Shown: positions 41,663 to 52,037 of the stretch, piece by piece | Layout: every line of letters starts with the position of its first letter | Position numbering within the stretch: the first letter of the stretch is position 1 | NCBI RefSeq assembly: GCF_028435365.1 | Contig: NZ_JAGTJJ010000064.1 | Span: 1 to 57,472, forward strand | From: Polyangium jinanense | Lineage (GTDB): Bacteria; Myxococcota; Polyangia; Polyangiales; Polyangiaceae | Direction of reading: 5' to 3' | Length of the DNA stretch: 57,472 nt | Made by a program: the position numbers and the translations under genes | The notes under the pieces: generated by a model | Database searches by the model: none | What the model saw: only the letters and a program-made list of their open reading frames with translations | What the model was told of the DNA's origin: nothing

Positions 41663-42883
41663 ATGAGCCAGCGCGCCCCGTACGACATTCAGAGCTAGGC
41701 GTTCTTCGACGATCCCTATCCCACGCTCCACCGCATCCGCGAGGAGGATCCGGTCCACTGGTTCGAGCCGCTCGGAATTTGGCTCGTCACGCGCTACGAC
41801 CACGCCGACATGATGGTCCGCGACGATCGCCGCTTCCTCAATCACCGCGCCCGCGAGCTCATCCGCGTGATGATGCCGACGCTCGCGGGCGAGGAGCTTA
41901 CCGCTATGGCGCAGATGTGGTCCGAGCTCGTCTGGTTCCGCGATCCGCCAGACCACGCGCGGCTCCGGCAATTCATGAACAAGGGCTTCACGCCCCAGGC
42001 CATCGAGGGCCTGCGCCCCGCGGTGCGGGCGATCGCGCGCGAGGCGCTCGCGGCCGCGCGCGAAAAGGGCGAGGAAATCGATATCGTCGAGGATCTCGCC
42101 GATCCCATCGCCCTCCGCACCATCACCTCCCTCTTCGACGTCCCCCCCGACGATCGACCGACCTTCCGCGGCTGGATCACGACCTTGTTCAAGGGCGCGG
42201 GCGGCGCGGCCATGGCCGAGGACGTCACGAATCGAATCAAGGAGCATACGAGCGCCATGCTCAACTACATTGCCGCCCTCGCGGAGCGCCGCCGTGCGGA
42301 CCGGGGCGACGATGTGATCAGCCGCTTCTGGGCCGACGAGGGCGCACCGAGCCGCGAGGACATCGTCCTGCAGAGCTACCAGGTGATCGTCGCCGGCTAC
42401 CGGACCAGCATGAACCAGATTGCGAACACCATCTGGACCCTGCTCCGGCACCCCGCCGAGCTCGAGCGCCTGCGCGACGACCCCCGCCGCATGAAGGGCG
42501 CCATCGAGGAGGCACTGCGCTACGAGCCCTCGGTGGTCGTGACAAACCGCCTCGCTGCGGAGGACGTGGAGCTCGGCGGCAAGCGAATCAAAAAGGGCGA
42601 GCTCGTTTTCCCCATCCTCCCCGCCGCGAACCGTGATCCCCTCGCGTTCCCCGATCCCGACCGCTTCGACATCACGCGCACAGGCCCCCGGCACCTGTCC
42701 TTCAGCATGGGCCACCATTATTGTATCGGCGCCCCGCTCGTCCGCGTGGAGGTCGAGGAGGCGCTCGCGGCGCTGCTCGAGATCCCCCGCTGGGAGCCCG
42801 GCTCCGGCCCTTGCCTCCTCGGCGATTACAACCTCTCGGATCGCGGCCCGAAGACACTCCCCATGCGCCTCCTCGCCTCCTGA
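41663..42883 (+). pseudogene. Cytochrome P450 with in-frame amber codon near the start
   Basis: The ATG at 41663 follows an ideal AGGAGG (6-nt spacing) and reads MSQRAPYDIQS, then TAG (41696-41698), then the expected P450 N-terminus (AFFDDPYPTLHRIREEDPVH) in the same frame to 42883. The haem ligand is in FSMGHHYCIGAP, and the ExxR motif is EEALRYEP. The I-helix reads VAGYRTSMN, so the usual Glu/Asp before Thr is Arg. The first ATG after the stop (41810) would lose about 50 residues. Either the gene is dead, the codon is read through, or the base is a sequencing error. Any substrate is unknown. Confidence 0.75.
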
Positions 42884-42950
42884 GGACCTACGGAACATAC
42901 CCACGTGTTGCCGGCGGCGTGGTCGCTCTGCGCCGCGTCGTCCGGTTCGA

Positions 42951-44060
42951 TCAGGGTTCGCGGAATCCGACGACCGTGATCCGCCCCGTTTCGCCCGCGC
43001 TCACGATTTCCAGCCCCGCGTCCCCATCCATGTTTCCGAGCGCCACGGCCGCAGGCTGATCCCCGAGCGGGAGCTCCCAGCGCTTGGGCGTGCTGCCGGG
43101 GGCACCCAGGAGAAGGACGGTGATCGTTTTGTCCTCTTCGTTGGCCGTGACCAGATCGGGAAAGCCGTCCCGATCGACGTCGCCGACGGCCAGAGAAACC
43201 GGGCCACGACCGGTCGCATGACGGGTGACTTCGCCAAACTTGCCGTCGCCTGCGCCGCGCAACACGGCGACCCCGTTTTCGTATGGCTCGATAAGGGCCA
43301 CGTCCAGGCGCCCGTCGCGATTGGCGTCGAGCAGCGCGAGGTCCTTCCAGTATCTCCAGGGGACTCGATGCCGGAGCGGCACGGCGAACTTCCCGGTGCC
43401 GTCATTGAGAAAAACGGCCACGCTCCACGCCGTGACGCCCTCGTCCGTGTCCTCGTACATTTCGGCCACGATATCGACCGCGCCGTCTCCGTTCATGTCG
43501 CCCGTGGCGAGATTTCTGAGGGAATATTCGCCCTCGTACTCGACGGGCGCAAACGTGCCATCCCCGCGACCGAACAGGAGCACGAGCGGAGCGTCCCCCT
43601 CGACAGAGCCACTCCCCACGACGATGTCTCGATGCCCATCCGCGTTGAAATCCCCCACTTCGATCCCGTTCACTTTTTCGTTGGGTGCGACGAGTTCCGG
43701 CGCCCCAAAGCCCTCGTCTCCCTGACCGAGCAGCACGTCGAGCGATCGCATTCCATCCGCGCCGAGGGTCATCACGACGGCGTCGAGGCGCTGATCCTCA
43801 TTGAAATCGGCGAGCCGCAGGCCCGTGCCGCCGTTGTCGGAGAGCCGGTACGACCGTGGCTGCGACACGGAGCTCGAGCCTCGGTTCAGCAGCACGCTGA
43901 CCCCGTACAGCAGCGGGTCCCCACTGTGGGCGAGCACGACGTCGAGCTCGTCGTCTCCATCGATGTCTCCGAGCTGCATTCCCTGAACCGACAGGGGTCG
44001 GGGTGAAATCGTGTAGATGGGAACGAGGGCAAACGCGAGCGCGAACAGGGCGGTATACAT
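42951..44060 (-). CDS. Secreted FG-GAP/VCBS repeat protein
   Basis: About 369 residues from the ATG at 44060, after GGAAAGGA. A signal peptide (MYTALFALAFALVPIYTISP) is followed by at least six repeats with Ca-binding-like loops: DIDGDDELD, DFNEDQRLD, DFNADGHRD, DMNGDGAVD, DANRDGRLD and DVDRDGFPD. These form integrin-type beta-propeller blades. No catalytic domain is visible, so a binding or adhesive role is likely. It is convergent with the P450 gene and divergent from the lipoprotein at 44412. Confidence 0.88.
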   Translation of the reverse strand: MYTALFALAFALVPIYTISPRPLSVQGMQLGDIDGDDELDVVLAHSGDPLLYGVSVLLNRGSSSVSQPRSYRLSDNGGTGLRLADFNEDQRLDAVVMTLGADGMRSLDVLLGQGDEGFGAPELVAPNEKVNGIEVGDFNADGHRDIVVGSGSVEGDAPLVLLFGRGDGTFAPVEYEGEYSLRNLATGDMNGDGAVDIVAEMYEDTDEGVTAWSVAVFLNDGTGKFAVPLRHRVPWRYWKDLALLDANRDGRLDVALIEPYENGVAVLRGAGDGKFGEVTRHATGRGPVSLAVGDVDRDGFPDLVTANEEDKTITVLLLGAPGSTPKRWELPLGDQPAAVALGNMDGDAGLEIVSAGETGRITVVGFREP

Positions 44061-44411
44061 GGTCGAATCCTTTCCGTTCACGAGCCCGCGACGAACGTGA
44101 ACAAGTGGAAAACATACCGCATGCTCCCTGTCCCCCCCGTGCCCACGTCCGCGCCGGCCGAGGGTCGTGCAAGGCATGCGCCCGCGCCACGCGACGGAGC
44201 ACTGTCATACGCGTGTGACAGTGTCACGAGCGCAGTACAACCGACTCCATGACACCTCGGCAGGGAACCGCGCTTGGTCGTGCGCCACAGCACCGTTTTT
44301 CGCTCCCTTTGAGAAAACGCTCACCCCCCAGGGAAGCACCGAGGCTGGCACGGGCCTTGCGACTCGTGGAAAACGAGGGATTGTCGAATACATCATGGAG
44401 GGAGTGAACGC
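44061..44411. other. Divergent intergenic region with a 13-bp palindrome
   Basis: A stretch of 351 bp. It contains GTGACA-G-TGTCAC (44215-44227) inside a wider TGTCA...TGACA arrangement (44203-44220). The 13-mer ACAGTGTCACGAG (44218-44230) recurs at 51955-51967 upstream of the large kinase gene. I see no coding frame worth calling. The promoters of both flanking genes are presumably here. Confidence 0.5.
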
Positions 44412-45611
44412 ATGAAGAAATGGGTGGGGTGGGTTGTCCTCGGCGCTGTCATCGGTGGTTGCGCGGCGCCGCCTCCGCCGCAGGCGCCTTCCGATTTCGA
44501 ATACCAGCTCCCGCACCGGTCGACCGGGGAGCCTCTGCGGATCGAGACCAAGGATTCCACGCGCACGGTCATGAAGAAGGTTCCCGTGGGCGAGCGCGAG
44601 GTCTATAGCGCGCGCGGCCGCTACGTGGGCAAGGAGGTGATCTACGAAGCGCAGCCGGCCGAGGTGCCGGTGCACGAATGGCACGTCTATCAGGGAGACA
44701 CGGAAATCGACGCCCTCAGCGCCCTGCACATCGCGCGGTATGCCGCGTTCGAGAGTGCCTACGAGGAGGAGCGCGACCGCGTCCAAAAGGACCACGCCCG
44801 CGCCCTCGAGATGTACGAAACGGAGGTGAAGGGCGCGCAGACCACGAAAAACGTCGGCCTCGGCCTGGGGATTTCCGGGCTCGCCGGAATGGCCGGGTTC
44901 GGCGGGCTGTTCCTCGCCACGAGAAACGATGAGACGCCACCCGTTCCGACGACCGTGACGGGGGCCGTGTCCCTGGGCTTCATGGCCTTGGCGATTGGCG
45001 GGTTTTATCTGCGCGCAAAGGCGTCTCGGGAGCAGGCCGCGGCCCTGATGGCCGCCGAGCGGCTCGCCGCTTCACGCATGGAGAACAAGTTCCAGCGATT
45101 CAAGACCGAGGAGCACGTGCGGAACGCCGTGAAGAGTTCAAAGCCGAAAGGAGGATCGGAGGCCGCCGAGGCTCCGGCGCCCACCGTTCACCTTTCAACG
45201 ACGCTCGACCCCTCCCTCGTGACGGGGATCCCGAACAACGAGAAGCTCGGCCCCGCGCTGGTGGCGATCTGGACGCCGGAGGCGTACGGGATGGACCACG
45301 CAAAGGCGCACGCGAACTTCGAGCGAGAACTCCTGCGATCCGTCCTGTATTTCAACAATGCCCGAGGCACGATGCCCAGGCACGAGGGAAACCTCGTCTT
45401 TTATACGGACGAGGCCTCCCTCCGCGCCGTTGACGGCGCCGACGCCAAACCCGAGGGAATGCCCGCGATGAAGGTGCTCGCGCTCGCCCTCGCGACGCAG
45501 GTCGGGATCTACGTGCACCACGAAGGGAAGGCTTCCGTGTTCACGGTCCTCGACGAGGACAGGATCAAAAAGCTGCTCCTGCAAGCGACGGAAAAGGAGC
45601 CCGGTCGCTGA
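44412..45611 (+). CDS. Lipoprotein with coiled-coil and two membrane segments, unknown function
   Basis: A protein of 399 residues behind GGAGGGAG. The lipobox is AVIGGC (Cys 17). A charged region (20-140) with EEERDRVQKDHARALEMYET precedes two hydrophobic segments (VGLGLGISGLAGMAGFGGLF and AVSLGFMALAIGGFYL). A Glu/Lys-rich helical stretch and a C-terminal globular part (about 265-399) follow. I do not recognise the family. It is convergent with the gene at 45624. Confidence 0.8.
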   Translation: MKKWVGWVVLGAVIGGCAAPPPPQAPSDFEYQLPHRSTGEPLRIETKDSTRTVMKKVPVGEREVYSARGRYVGKEVIYEAQPAEVPVHEWHVYQGDTEIDALSALHIARYAAFESAYEEERDRVQKDHARALEMYETEVKGAQTTKNVGLGLGISGLAGMAGFGGLFLATRNDETPPVPTTVTGAVSLGFMALAIGGFYLRAKASREQAAALMAAERLAASRMENKFQRFKTEEHVRNAVKSSKPKGGSEAAEAPAPTVHLSTTLDPSLVTGIPNNEKLGPALVAIWTPEAYGMDHAKAHANFERELLRSVLYFNNARGTMPRHEGNLVFYTDEASLRAVDGADAKPEGMPAMKVLALALATQVGIYVHHEGKASVFTVLDEDRIKKLLLQATEKEPGR

Positions 45612-45623
45612 CCCCTCGATCCG

Positions 45624-46583
45624 TCATTTCGGCACCGTGACCTGACAGCTATCCTGAGGTCCGAGCCAAGCGATCATGTTGACCCAGAGCTGCTCGATCT
45701 CGGGCAGCGATTGCCATTCGCTGTCGTACTCGATCCACTCGTCACCCCACACCACGGCCCGGCCCTTGCCCCGCTCGTGCGCGAACGCCACGGGCCCCGC
45801 CTGGATGCTCCCAATCGCCGCGCTCGTGCCGCCGCTCCCGCCGAGGTCCTCGACCAGGTATCCGCCGAGGAACGTCACCGACGAGAGCCCGGCCGTCACC
45901 GGGTGCGCCGCGAACATCGTCACTGGCTCGGAGTGCAGACCGGGCTGGTATGCGAGCCCGAACGGGGCGAGCAGCGTGTTCACGTAGAAATCAGGGTCCG
46001 CATCGGTATATCCCGTCATCGAGACGAACCCGCCCCGCGTCTCCACCCACGCCGCGAGCGCATTCGCCTCCTCGGCCGTGTACGTCCGAGCCAGCCGATC
46101 GAAGATGATGACGTCGTATTTGTCGAGGAGCGCCGCGTCGAAGACCTCCGCGGGCGTCTGATGCGTCCGCTCCACGCTCGTGCCTCGCGCCGCGAGCCAG
46201 GCCTGGAAGTTCGAGGAGGGATTGCTCCCCGGGCTGCCGACGATCCCGAGCCGCAAGCAATCGCAGATCCCGTCCTTGCCCACGTCCACGTCGTCGACGC
46301 GGCCATTACAATCGTCGTCCTTGCCGTCGCACACCGTCTCGACCGCGCCCGCCGGCGTGCATGACCCGCCCCCGCCCCCCGAGCCGCTCGGGAAGAGGAC
46401 GCCTCCTTCGCCTCCTGCGCCGCCGCCGCCCGCATTCATGCCTCCGCTTTCGCCAGCGCTCGAGCTCGAGCCCCCCGCACCGCCCCCTTGTCCCCCGGGG
46501 CTGGTCGTCGCCCCGTTTTCGCCCGCCGAGCAGTGGACGAGCCCCCCGATGAACAGCCCCATGCAAAAGATACGCTTGATCAT
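45624..46583 (-). CDS. Lipoprotein with calcium-binding motif and ThuA/GATase-like domain
   Basis: About 319 residues from the ATG at 46583. The lipobox is GGLVHC (Cys 18), followed by a Gly/Ser-rich linker. The motif CDGKDDDCNGRVDDVD is the putative metal-binding module common in myxobacterial surface proteins. The rest (about 110-319) has a Rossmann-like start (LRLGIVGSPGSN), a DVIIFDRLARTYT strand and a GRAVVWGDEW end, similar to ThuA-like or class I amidotransferase folds. No catalytic triad is secure. It is divergent from the lipoprotein at 46731. Confidence 0.8.
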   Translation of the reverse strand: MIKRIFCMGLFIGGLVHCSAGENGATTSPGGQGGGAGGSSSSAGESGGMNAGGGGAGGEGGVLFPSGSGGGGGSCTPAGAVETVCDGKDDDCNGRVDDVDVGKDGICDCLRLGIVGSPGSNPSSNFQAWLAARGTSVERTHQTPAEVFDAALLDKYDVIIFDRLARTYTAEEANALAAWVETRGGFVSMTGYTDADPDFYVNTLLAPFGLAYQPGLHSEPVTMFAAHPVTAGLSSVTFLGGYLVEDLGGSGGTSAAIGSIQAGPVAFAHERGKGRAVVWGDEWIEYDSEWQSLPEIEQLWVNMIAWLGPQDSCQVTVPK

Positions 46584-46730
46584 CCCACGATCGTCGGTGG
46601 CATCGACCAGCATGTCAATCATGAAGCGCCCACTGCCCCGCACTCGGTTAGAGTCTTTCTGCGTGGGCGCGGGTATCCTTCGCGCCTTTGGATCGTCGTC
46701 CCTCGAAGCCCCGAAAGCGACCCCCCCTCC

Positions 46731-48209
46731 ATGAATGCGAACAATCTTTTCCATGCACGTCCCCTCACAACCACATGTCTCCTCCTCTCCCTGCCCCTCG
46801 TGTTCGCCATCGCCTGCGGCGGCGAAAACGGCTCCGGGGATCCGAGCAGCGGCAGCGCCGGAAATGGCGCCGGCGCTGGGGGAAGCTCGAGCAACTCGAG
46901 CACAGGTCCCGGGGCCTCTTCGGGCTCCGGCGGAGGCACAACCGGAAACCCAACGCAAGGCACGTGCAGCAACCCGACGCTGACCATCACCGAGGTCGAG
47001 CTCCCCATCGCCGTCGACCAGAACGAAGACGAGGTAAATCTTCGCCCTCTCGCGATTTCCCCCAAACCCTCCGGCGGCTCCCGCCTCGCCTTCATGGGGA
47101 CCGACAACAAGGTCCACGTCGCCGAGCTCGACGTGAGCGACAAGCTCGTCGGTGACCTCGTCGATATCAACGCCCACGATTTCGGCGACCTCTACGCCGA
47201 TGACAAAGGCGGCGTCCTCCTCCTCACGCGCGACGCCCAAGGCGGCGGGACGCTCAACTGCGGCGAGCCGACGAACCTCTGCGGCACCCCGCCAAACCCC
47301 CCCGTGGCATGTCACGACATGTACATGGTGCGCTTCGACGGCCAAAGCGAGTCCTGGGCGACGAAGCTCACGAGCTCGAGCGCGGCCCTTCCCCCCTATT
47401 CGACCGGCAAGACCGGCCCCGATGTCTTCATGATCTGGTGGTACGCGCATCACGGCCGCATCGCCTCGGACGGCACGAACTTCGCCGGTTATTTCGGCGC
47501 GGCGATCAGCGTCTCGCAAGGCGGCTGCATCAACATTCACCAGGGCGATCGCATGAAGGTCGTCTCCCCGGCCGGAGAGCTGATCTCGGGCGGGTTCGAT
47601 TGGGGTTGTAGCCATAGCGGCTACGAGCGCATCACCTGGGATCCGGGCGCGAACAAATACGTCACCATCTGCAAAACCGACAACAACAACCGCATCGCTC
47701 ATGCCCCGGAAATCTCCACCATCAAGTCGATCGACCTCGCCTATTCGAATTTGAGCGACGTCGCCCTCGATCACGAGGGCGGTTATTGGGCCCTGACGAG
47801 CGACCGTCAAAATGGTGAGCCCGTCCTCGCGAACGGCCTCGCCGAGGTCCACCTCCTGCATTTCAACAGCGGGACGGCCGACAAGGACATCGTGATCGCC
47901 GGGAAGACCGGGGAAAACGCGCGCGCGCCCTACCTCGCGAATTACGGCGACAAATACCTCCTCGCCGGCTGGGAGACCTCGACCGCTCCGGGTGATCTCA
48001 CGCCCTTCGACGGGAATCGCAAGATGCTCGTCCAAGTCCTCCACGCAACGACCGGCGAAGCCGTGAGCGCCGTGCTCGACGCCGGCGTGCTCGGCAATCG
48101 CTACCAAGCCTTCCGCGCTTACCCCGATGGCAGCGTCGCCTTCGCTGCGAAGGGCACGAAGAACAACACCGTCCGTATCCTCCGCGCTATGCCCTGCGCC
48201 GCGGAATGA
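46731..48209 (+). CDS. Secreted lipoprotein, unknown function
   Basis: About 492 residues from the ATG at 46731. The lipobox is VFAIAC (Cys about 29), followed by a Gly/Ser-rich linker (to about 80). The mature domain is beta-rich with propeller-like turns (VDLVDINAHDFGDLYADDKG, GGVLLLTRDAQ, SDVALDHEGGYWALTS). The few Cys residues (near CGEPTNLCG and GWETS) may form disulfides. I cannot name the family. It resembles other myxobacterial lipoproteins that pair a linker with a propeller. Confidence 0.82.
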   Translation: MNANNLFHARPLTTTCLLLSLPLVFAIACGGENGSGDPSSGSAGNGAGAGGSSSNSSTGPGASSGSGGGTTGNPTQGTCSNPTLTITEVELPIAVDQNEDEVNLRPLAISPKPSGGSRLAFMGTDNKVHVAELDVSDKLVGDLVDINAHDFGDLYADDKGGVLLLTRDAQGGGTLNCGEPTNLCGTPPNPPVACHDMYMVRFDGQSESWATKLTSSSAALPPYSTGKTGPDVFMIWWYAHHGRIASDGTNFAGYFGAAISVSQGGCINIHQGDRMKVVSPAGELISGGFDWGCSHSGYERITWDPGANKYVTICKTDNNNRIAHAPEISTIKSIDLAYSNLSDVALDHEGGYWALTSDRQNGEPVLANGLAEVHLLHFNSGTADKDIVIAGKTGENARAPYLANYGDKYLLAGWETSTAPGDLTPFDGNRKMLVQVLHATTGEAVSAVLDAGVLGNRYQAFRAYPDGSVAFAAKGTKNNTVRILRAMPCAAE

Positions 48210-48881
48210 TCACCCCCCCGCGCCCCGCGGCGCGGCGCGACACGCGGCCTTCACACTCGCCCGGTGCGAAGGAGCACGTGCACCACGCAGTGACCACCCT
48301 TCACCGGTGGCACCTGCTCAACGAGCACCGACCACGTTCCTGAAAGCGACCCCCGCGTCATGCGTTCAACCTTGCGCGCGACACGTTCGTTGGGTGCGTC
48401 CGCGTACACGACGTCCGACGAAAGCCCGAGTCACGTCGGGGTATGCCACCGTGCTCGCGCCGGGCACCGTCGCGTCTTCGCCCCCTCGCAGCAAGCGCTC
48501 TGACCTGGAAACGACCTGCGGGGGCTTCGGGCGCGAGCCCCCTGCTTGCGCGCGGTGATCCAGCGGTCTGCGGCTGTCGAAGAGGCGGTTTGTTCTTCCT
48601 AAGCGCTCCGCGACCACGCAAGCGCCGTGAAAGACTTGTGCCAAGGATGACGTCGAATCTTCGTCGTTGCTCCCCATTGCACTGCGCCTAGCCCACAAAA
48701 GTCTTGAAAATTGACGCGGTTCGGGTAGTTTATACTGGCGCACGAAGGCCCCGACCGACCGGCGCGAGGAAGAGAGCGATGGTCAGTTCATGTTGACCCG
48801 TCGATAGCCTCCAGCCCGTCGGTCACGCAGAAATCCACTCGTCCGAATTTGGGCGATTGCTTCATCGCCGAAAGGGGAGGT
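48210..48881. other. Non-coding region upstream of the YVTN protein
   Basis: A stretch of 672 bp, one of the longest gaps in the window. A GC-rich stem (CCGCGCC-CCGC-GGCGCGG, 48218-48235) lies 9 bp after the previous stop, with no U-tract. Short open frames are shadows with no start signal or family-like content. A TTGACG and TATACT pair near 48710-48736 has only 14 bp between boxes. I see no RNA gene. Confidence 0.5.
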
Positions 48882-51713
48882 ATGTCTACCCATCTCCACG
48901 CGCGGGAGCTCCATGGCTCCGGGCTCGATCACGCCATCATCACGCCGGCGCGACGTCGCCGCAGCAAAGCCTGGCTTGCCTTCGCAGCGGCCCTTTCAGG
49001 CGCGATGTTGCAAGTGAGCTCTGCCAGCGCTGGCTCCTACACACTCTTTGAAAGCGGCCAAGTCCGGCCTCTCGCGCTCTCGCAAAACGGCCAGCGGCTG
49101 TATGCCGTGAACACCCCCGACAACCGGCTTGAGGTGTTCCATGTCACGTCCTCGGGGCTGCTGCATATCGGGTCTGTAACGGTGGGACTCGAGCCTGTCG
49201 CTGTCGCAGCTCGGAACAGCGACGAGGTGTGGGTGGTCAATCATCTTTCCGACAGCGTGAGCGTGGTGGACGTCTCGGCCCCCTTCGCGCCGCGCGTCGT
49301 CCGTACGCTGCTCGTCGGCGACGAGCCTCGCGACATTGTGTTCGGCGGCCCCAACCGCGGCCGGGCGTTCATTACCACGGCCCACCGCGGCCAGAACGCT
49401 CCATTTGATCCTCAGCTCACAACGCCCGGCATCGGGCGCGCCGATGTTTGGGTATTTGACGCGACGCACCTGGAATCGAGCTCGCTTGGGGGTGTCCCCC
49501 TCAACATCATCAGCCTATTTACGGACACGCCACGGGCGCTCGCGGTGAGCCCGGACGGGCAACGTGTCTACGCGGCCGGCTTCCACACGGGCAATCGCAC
49601 CACGAGCATTCATAGGAATCTCGTACTCAAATACAATAACTTCGTGATGCCGCCGCCGCACACCAATGCTGCCGGCGAACCCCAGCCTCCGACCGCGCTG
49701 ATCGTGAAATACGACGGCCATCACTGGGTGGACGAGAGCGGGAAATCCTGGGATGCAGCCGTCAAGCTTTCCCTCCCCGACAAGGACGTCTTCGTCATCG
49801 ACGCCATGGCGAACCCTCCCGCGCAGCTCGCAGGTGCCTCGGGCTATTATACAGGCGTGGGTACGGTCCTCTACGACATGATCGTCAACCCCGCGAACGG
49901 GAAGGTGTACGTCACGAACACCGATGCGAACAACCTCCAGCGGTTCGAGGGTCCGGGGACATTCACCGGCTCGACGGTCCGGGGTCACCTGCACGAAGCC
50001 CGTATCTCCGTGCTGTCGAATGGCACGGTCGCGCCGCGCCACCTCAACAAACACATCAATTACGACTCGTGCTGCGCGCCGTTGCCCAACACCGTCAATG
50101 ACAAGAGCCTGGCGACGCCTGTAGGGATGGCCATCACGAGCAATGGTTCGAAGCTCTACGTCGCGGCGCTCGGCTCCAGCAAGATCGGCGTGTTCGATAC
50201 GGCTGCGCTCGAGAACGATACATTCACCCCGAATGCTGCGAACCACATCGTCCTCGACGACGGCGACGAGCCTGTCGGTCCGACCGGCCTCGTCCTCAAC
50301 GAGTCCCAACAGCGACTCTACGTGCTCACACGGTTCGACAACTCGATCACGATCGTCAACACGACGACGAAAGCCGTCATCGGCCGCGTCCCGCTCTACA
50401 ATCCCGAGCCTCCGAGCGTCGTCGCGGGCCGACAACATCTGTACGACGCCCGATTCAGCTCCGCCAACGGGGAGGCGTCCTGCGCGAGCTGCCACGTCTT
50501 CGGCGACCTGGATAGCCTTGCCTGGAATCTCGGCAACCCGGATACCATGGACGCCGACCTGCCGGGACCGATCGCCAGTCCGTTCCCGAAGTTCATCACG
50601 ACGTTCGATGGTTTCTCCGCGCTCAAGGGGCCGATGACGACGCAGAGCCTCCGCGGAACGGCGAACCATGGCCCGATGCATTGGCGAGGAGATCGCACCG
50701 GGGGCAACGCCGAGCCGAGCGCTCAGCCGGACGATGGGACGTTCGATGAACATGAGGCGTTCAGGCAATTCCAGGCCGCGTATGTCGATTTGCTCGGCCG
50801 CAGCGAGCCGCTTCCCGAGGACGACATGGAAGCCTTTGCGGATTTCGCGCTCCAGATCATGTACCCCCCAAACCCGATCCGGAACCTCGACAACTCGCTC
50901 ACGCCGGACCAGCAAGCGGGGCGCGATCATTTCTTCCTGGTGGAGGGGGCGCTTTCCGGCACCTGCGAGACGTGCCACAGGCTCGACCCGACCGCAAACG
51001 CCAAGTTCGGCGAGCCCATACCGGGATTCTTTGGCACCGGGGGCGGGTACGTCGTCAACGAGCAGCCGCAAAGCCTGAAAGTTCCGCATCTCCGCAATCT
51101 GTACCAGAAGGTCGGTATGTTCGGCATGGACCAGGTGCCGAATATTTTCGCCAAGGACAACGACCACATGGGTGACCAGGTGCGCGGATTCGGCTTCACG
51201 AACGACGGGTCCGAAGACACGATCTTCCGCTTCATGAATTCACGCGGGTTCGATAATCAGACATCGTTTCCCAACAGCCCTCCCGTTTCCCCCAATGGCT
51301 TCGACGAGAGCCCTCCGGGGGCAGGCGACCCGGTGCGCAGACAGGTCGAGCAATTTCTCTTGGCCTTCGACAGCAATCTAGCGCCGATCGTCGGGCAGCA
51401 GGTCACCGTCACGAACCAGAACAGCACCGCCGCGCGCGGACGCCTCGACCTCCTCGTATCACGCGCCGAGGTCGGCGAATGTGATCTCGTCGGAAAGACC
51501 CGCTTCGGGCTGCAGGAGATCGGCTTCCTGTACGTGGGCGCGAATGAGTTCACCTCGAGTTACCAGTCGATCGGAGCGATTTCAAAGACCGCGCTGCTCC
51601 ACCTGGCGCAATTCTTCCAGCGCGAGCTGACATTTACGTGCGTGCCCCCCGGAACCGGTGAACGAATTGGTATCGACCGGGACGAGGACGGTATCCGGGA
51701 CGGCGACGAATGA
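48882..51713 (+). CDS. Secreted YVTN beta-propeller protein with two cytochrome c sites
   Basis: About 943 residues from the ATG at 48882. The purine-rich GGGGAGG is only 1 nt away, so the true start is uncertain. A long N-region (…[17 protein letters not shown]) leads to cleavage after SASA. YVTN-type blades follow ([40 protein letters not shown]). Two c-haem motifs come next, CASCH at about residue 533 and CETCH at about 694, and an acidic tail ([10 protein letters not shown]). This combines a propeller with a dihaem, MauG/peroxidase-like half. Redox activity at the cell surface is plausible; the partner is unknown. Confidence 0.85.
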   Translation: MSTHLHARELHGSGLDHAIITPARRRRSKAWLAFAAALSGAMLQVSSASAGSYTLFESGQVRPLALSQNGQRLYAVNTPDNRLEVFHVTSSGLLHIGSVTVGLEPVAVAARNSDEVWVVNHLSDSVSVVDVSAPFAPRVVRTLLVGDEPRDIVFGGPNRGRAFITTAHRGQNAPFDPQLTTPGIGRADVWVFDATHLESSSLGGVPLNIISLFTDTPRALAVSPDGQRVYAAGFHTGNRTTSIHRNLVLKYNNFVMPPPHTNAAGEPQPPTALIVKYDGHHWVDESGKSWDAAVKLSLPDKDVFVIDAMANPPAQLAGASGYYTGVGTVLYDMIVNPANGKVYVTNTDANNLQRFEGPGTFTGSTVRGHLHEARISVLSNGTVAPRHLNKHINYDSCCAPLPNTVNDKSLATPVGMAITSNGSKLYVAALGSSKIGVFDTAALENDTFTPNAANHIVLDDGDEPVGPTGLVLNESQQRLYVLTRFDNSITIVNTTTKAVIGRVPLYNPEPPSVVAGRQHLYDARFSSANGEASCASCHVFGDLDSLAWNLGNPDTMDADLPGPIASPFPKFITTFDGFSALKGPMTTQSLRGTANHGPMHWRGDRTGGNAEPSAQPDDGTFDEHEAFRQFQAAYVDLLGRSEPLPEDDMEAFADFALQIMYPPNPIRNLDNSLTPDQQAGRDHFFLVEGALSGTCETCHRLDPTANAKFGEPIPGFFGTGGGYVVNEQPQSLKVPHLRNLYQKVGMFGMDQVPNIFAKDNDHMGDQVRGFGFTNDGSEDTIFRFMNSRGFDNQTSFPNSPPVSPNGFDESPPGAGDPVRRQVEQFLLAFDSNLAPIVGQQVTVTNQNSTAARGRLDLLVSRAEVGECDLVGKTRFGLQEIGFLYVGANEFTSSYQSIGAISKTALLHLAQFFQRELTFTCVPPGTGERIGIDRDEDGIRDGDE

Positions 51714-52037
51714 CCCTGCGCGCCGCCGCCCGATGCGCATCCGATGCCGAGGCGGTCGAGTTGACGGTCGTCGATCTACGCTAAAAACATCAAGCTCAGG
51801 ACCATCCCCTGTCCCGCGGGCCGACCGGCAACGGGTCCACGTCGAGCATCGACTCGCCCCTCTCTCGTAAAATCTTGTAACTCCAGGCGAAAACGAAGAC
51901 AGCTGGCGCTCTGGCGCGGCTCTTCCGGCGCACATCCACATTCATTTGGCGCTTACAGTGTCACGAGAACCCTTGCAACGGCGGCCCCAACTCGGGTAGG
52001 GTCTTCCCTTAAAGCTAAGCTCCTCGGAGGAGGCAAC
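51714..52037. other. Non-coding region upstream of the signalling chimera
   Basis: A stretch of 324 bp with no credible frame. It holds a candidate promoter (51973-52002) and the 13-mer ACAGTGTCACGAG (51955-51967), which also occurs upstream of the lipoprotein at 44412. The ribosome-binding site GGAGGAGGCAAC lies just before the ATG at 52038. Confidence 0.5.
51973..52002 (+). promoter_or_regulatory. Candidate promoter of the signalling chimera
   Basis: TTGCAA (51973-51978) and TAGGGT (51997-52002) with 18-bp spacing, about 35 bp before the ATG. Agreement with the -10 consensus is limited to its first, second and last positions. The shared 13-mer ends 5 bp upstream of the -35 box. Confidence 0.35.

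Noticed and set aside
48218..48235. A GC-rich stem-loop after the lipoprotein stop as an intrinsic terminator.
   Set aside because: No U-tract follows; stems of this kind are common by chance in this composition.
48710..48736. TTGACG and TATACT before the YVTN gene as a sigma-70 promoter.
   Set aside because: Only 14 bp separate the boxes, outside the workable range.
51961..51978. A sigma-54-like TGTCACG...TTGC sequence upstream of the signalling chimera.
   Set aside because: The distance between the two half-sites is about three bases too long, and the first GG is broken.
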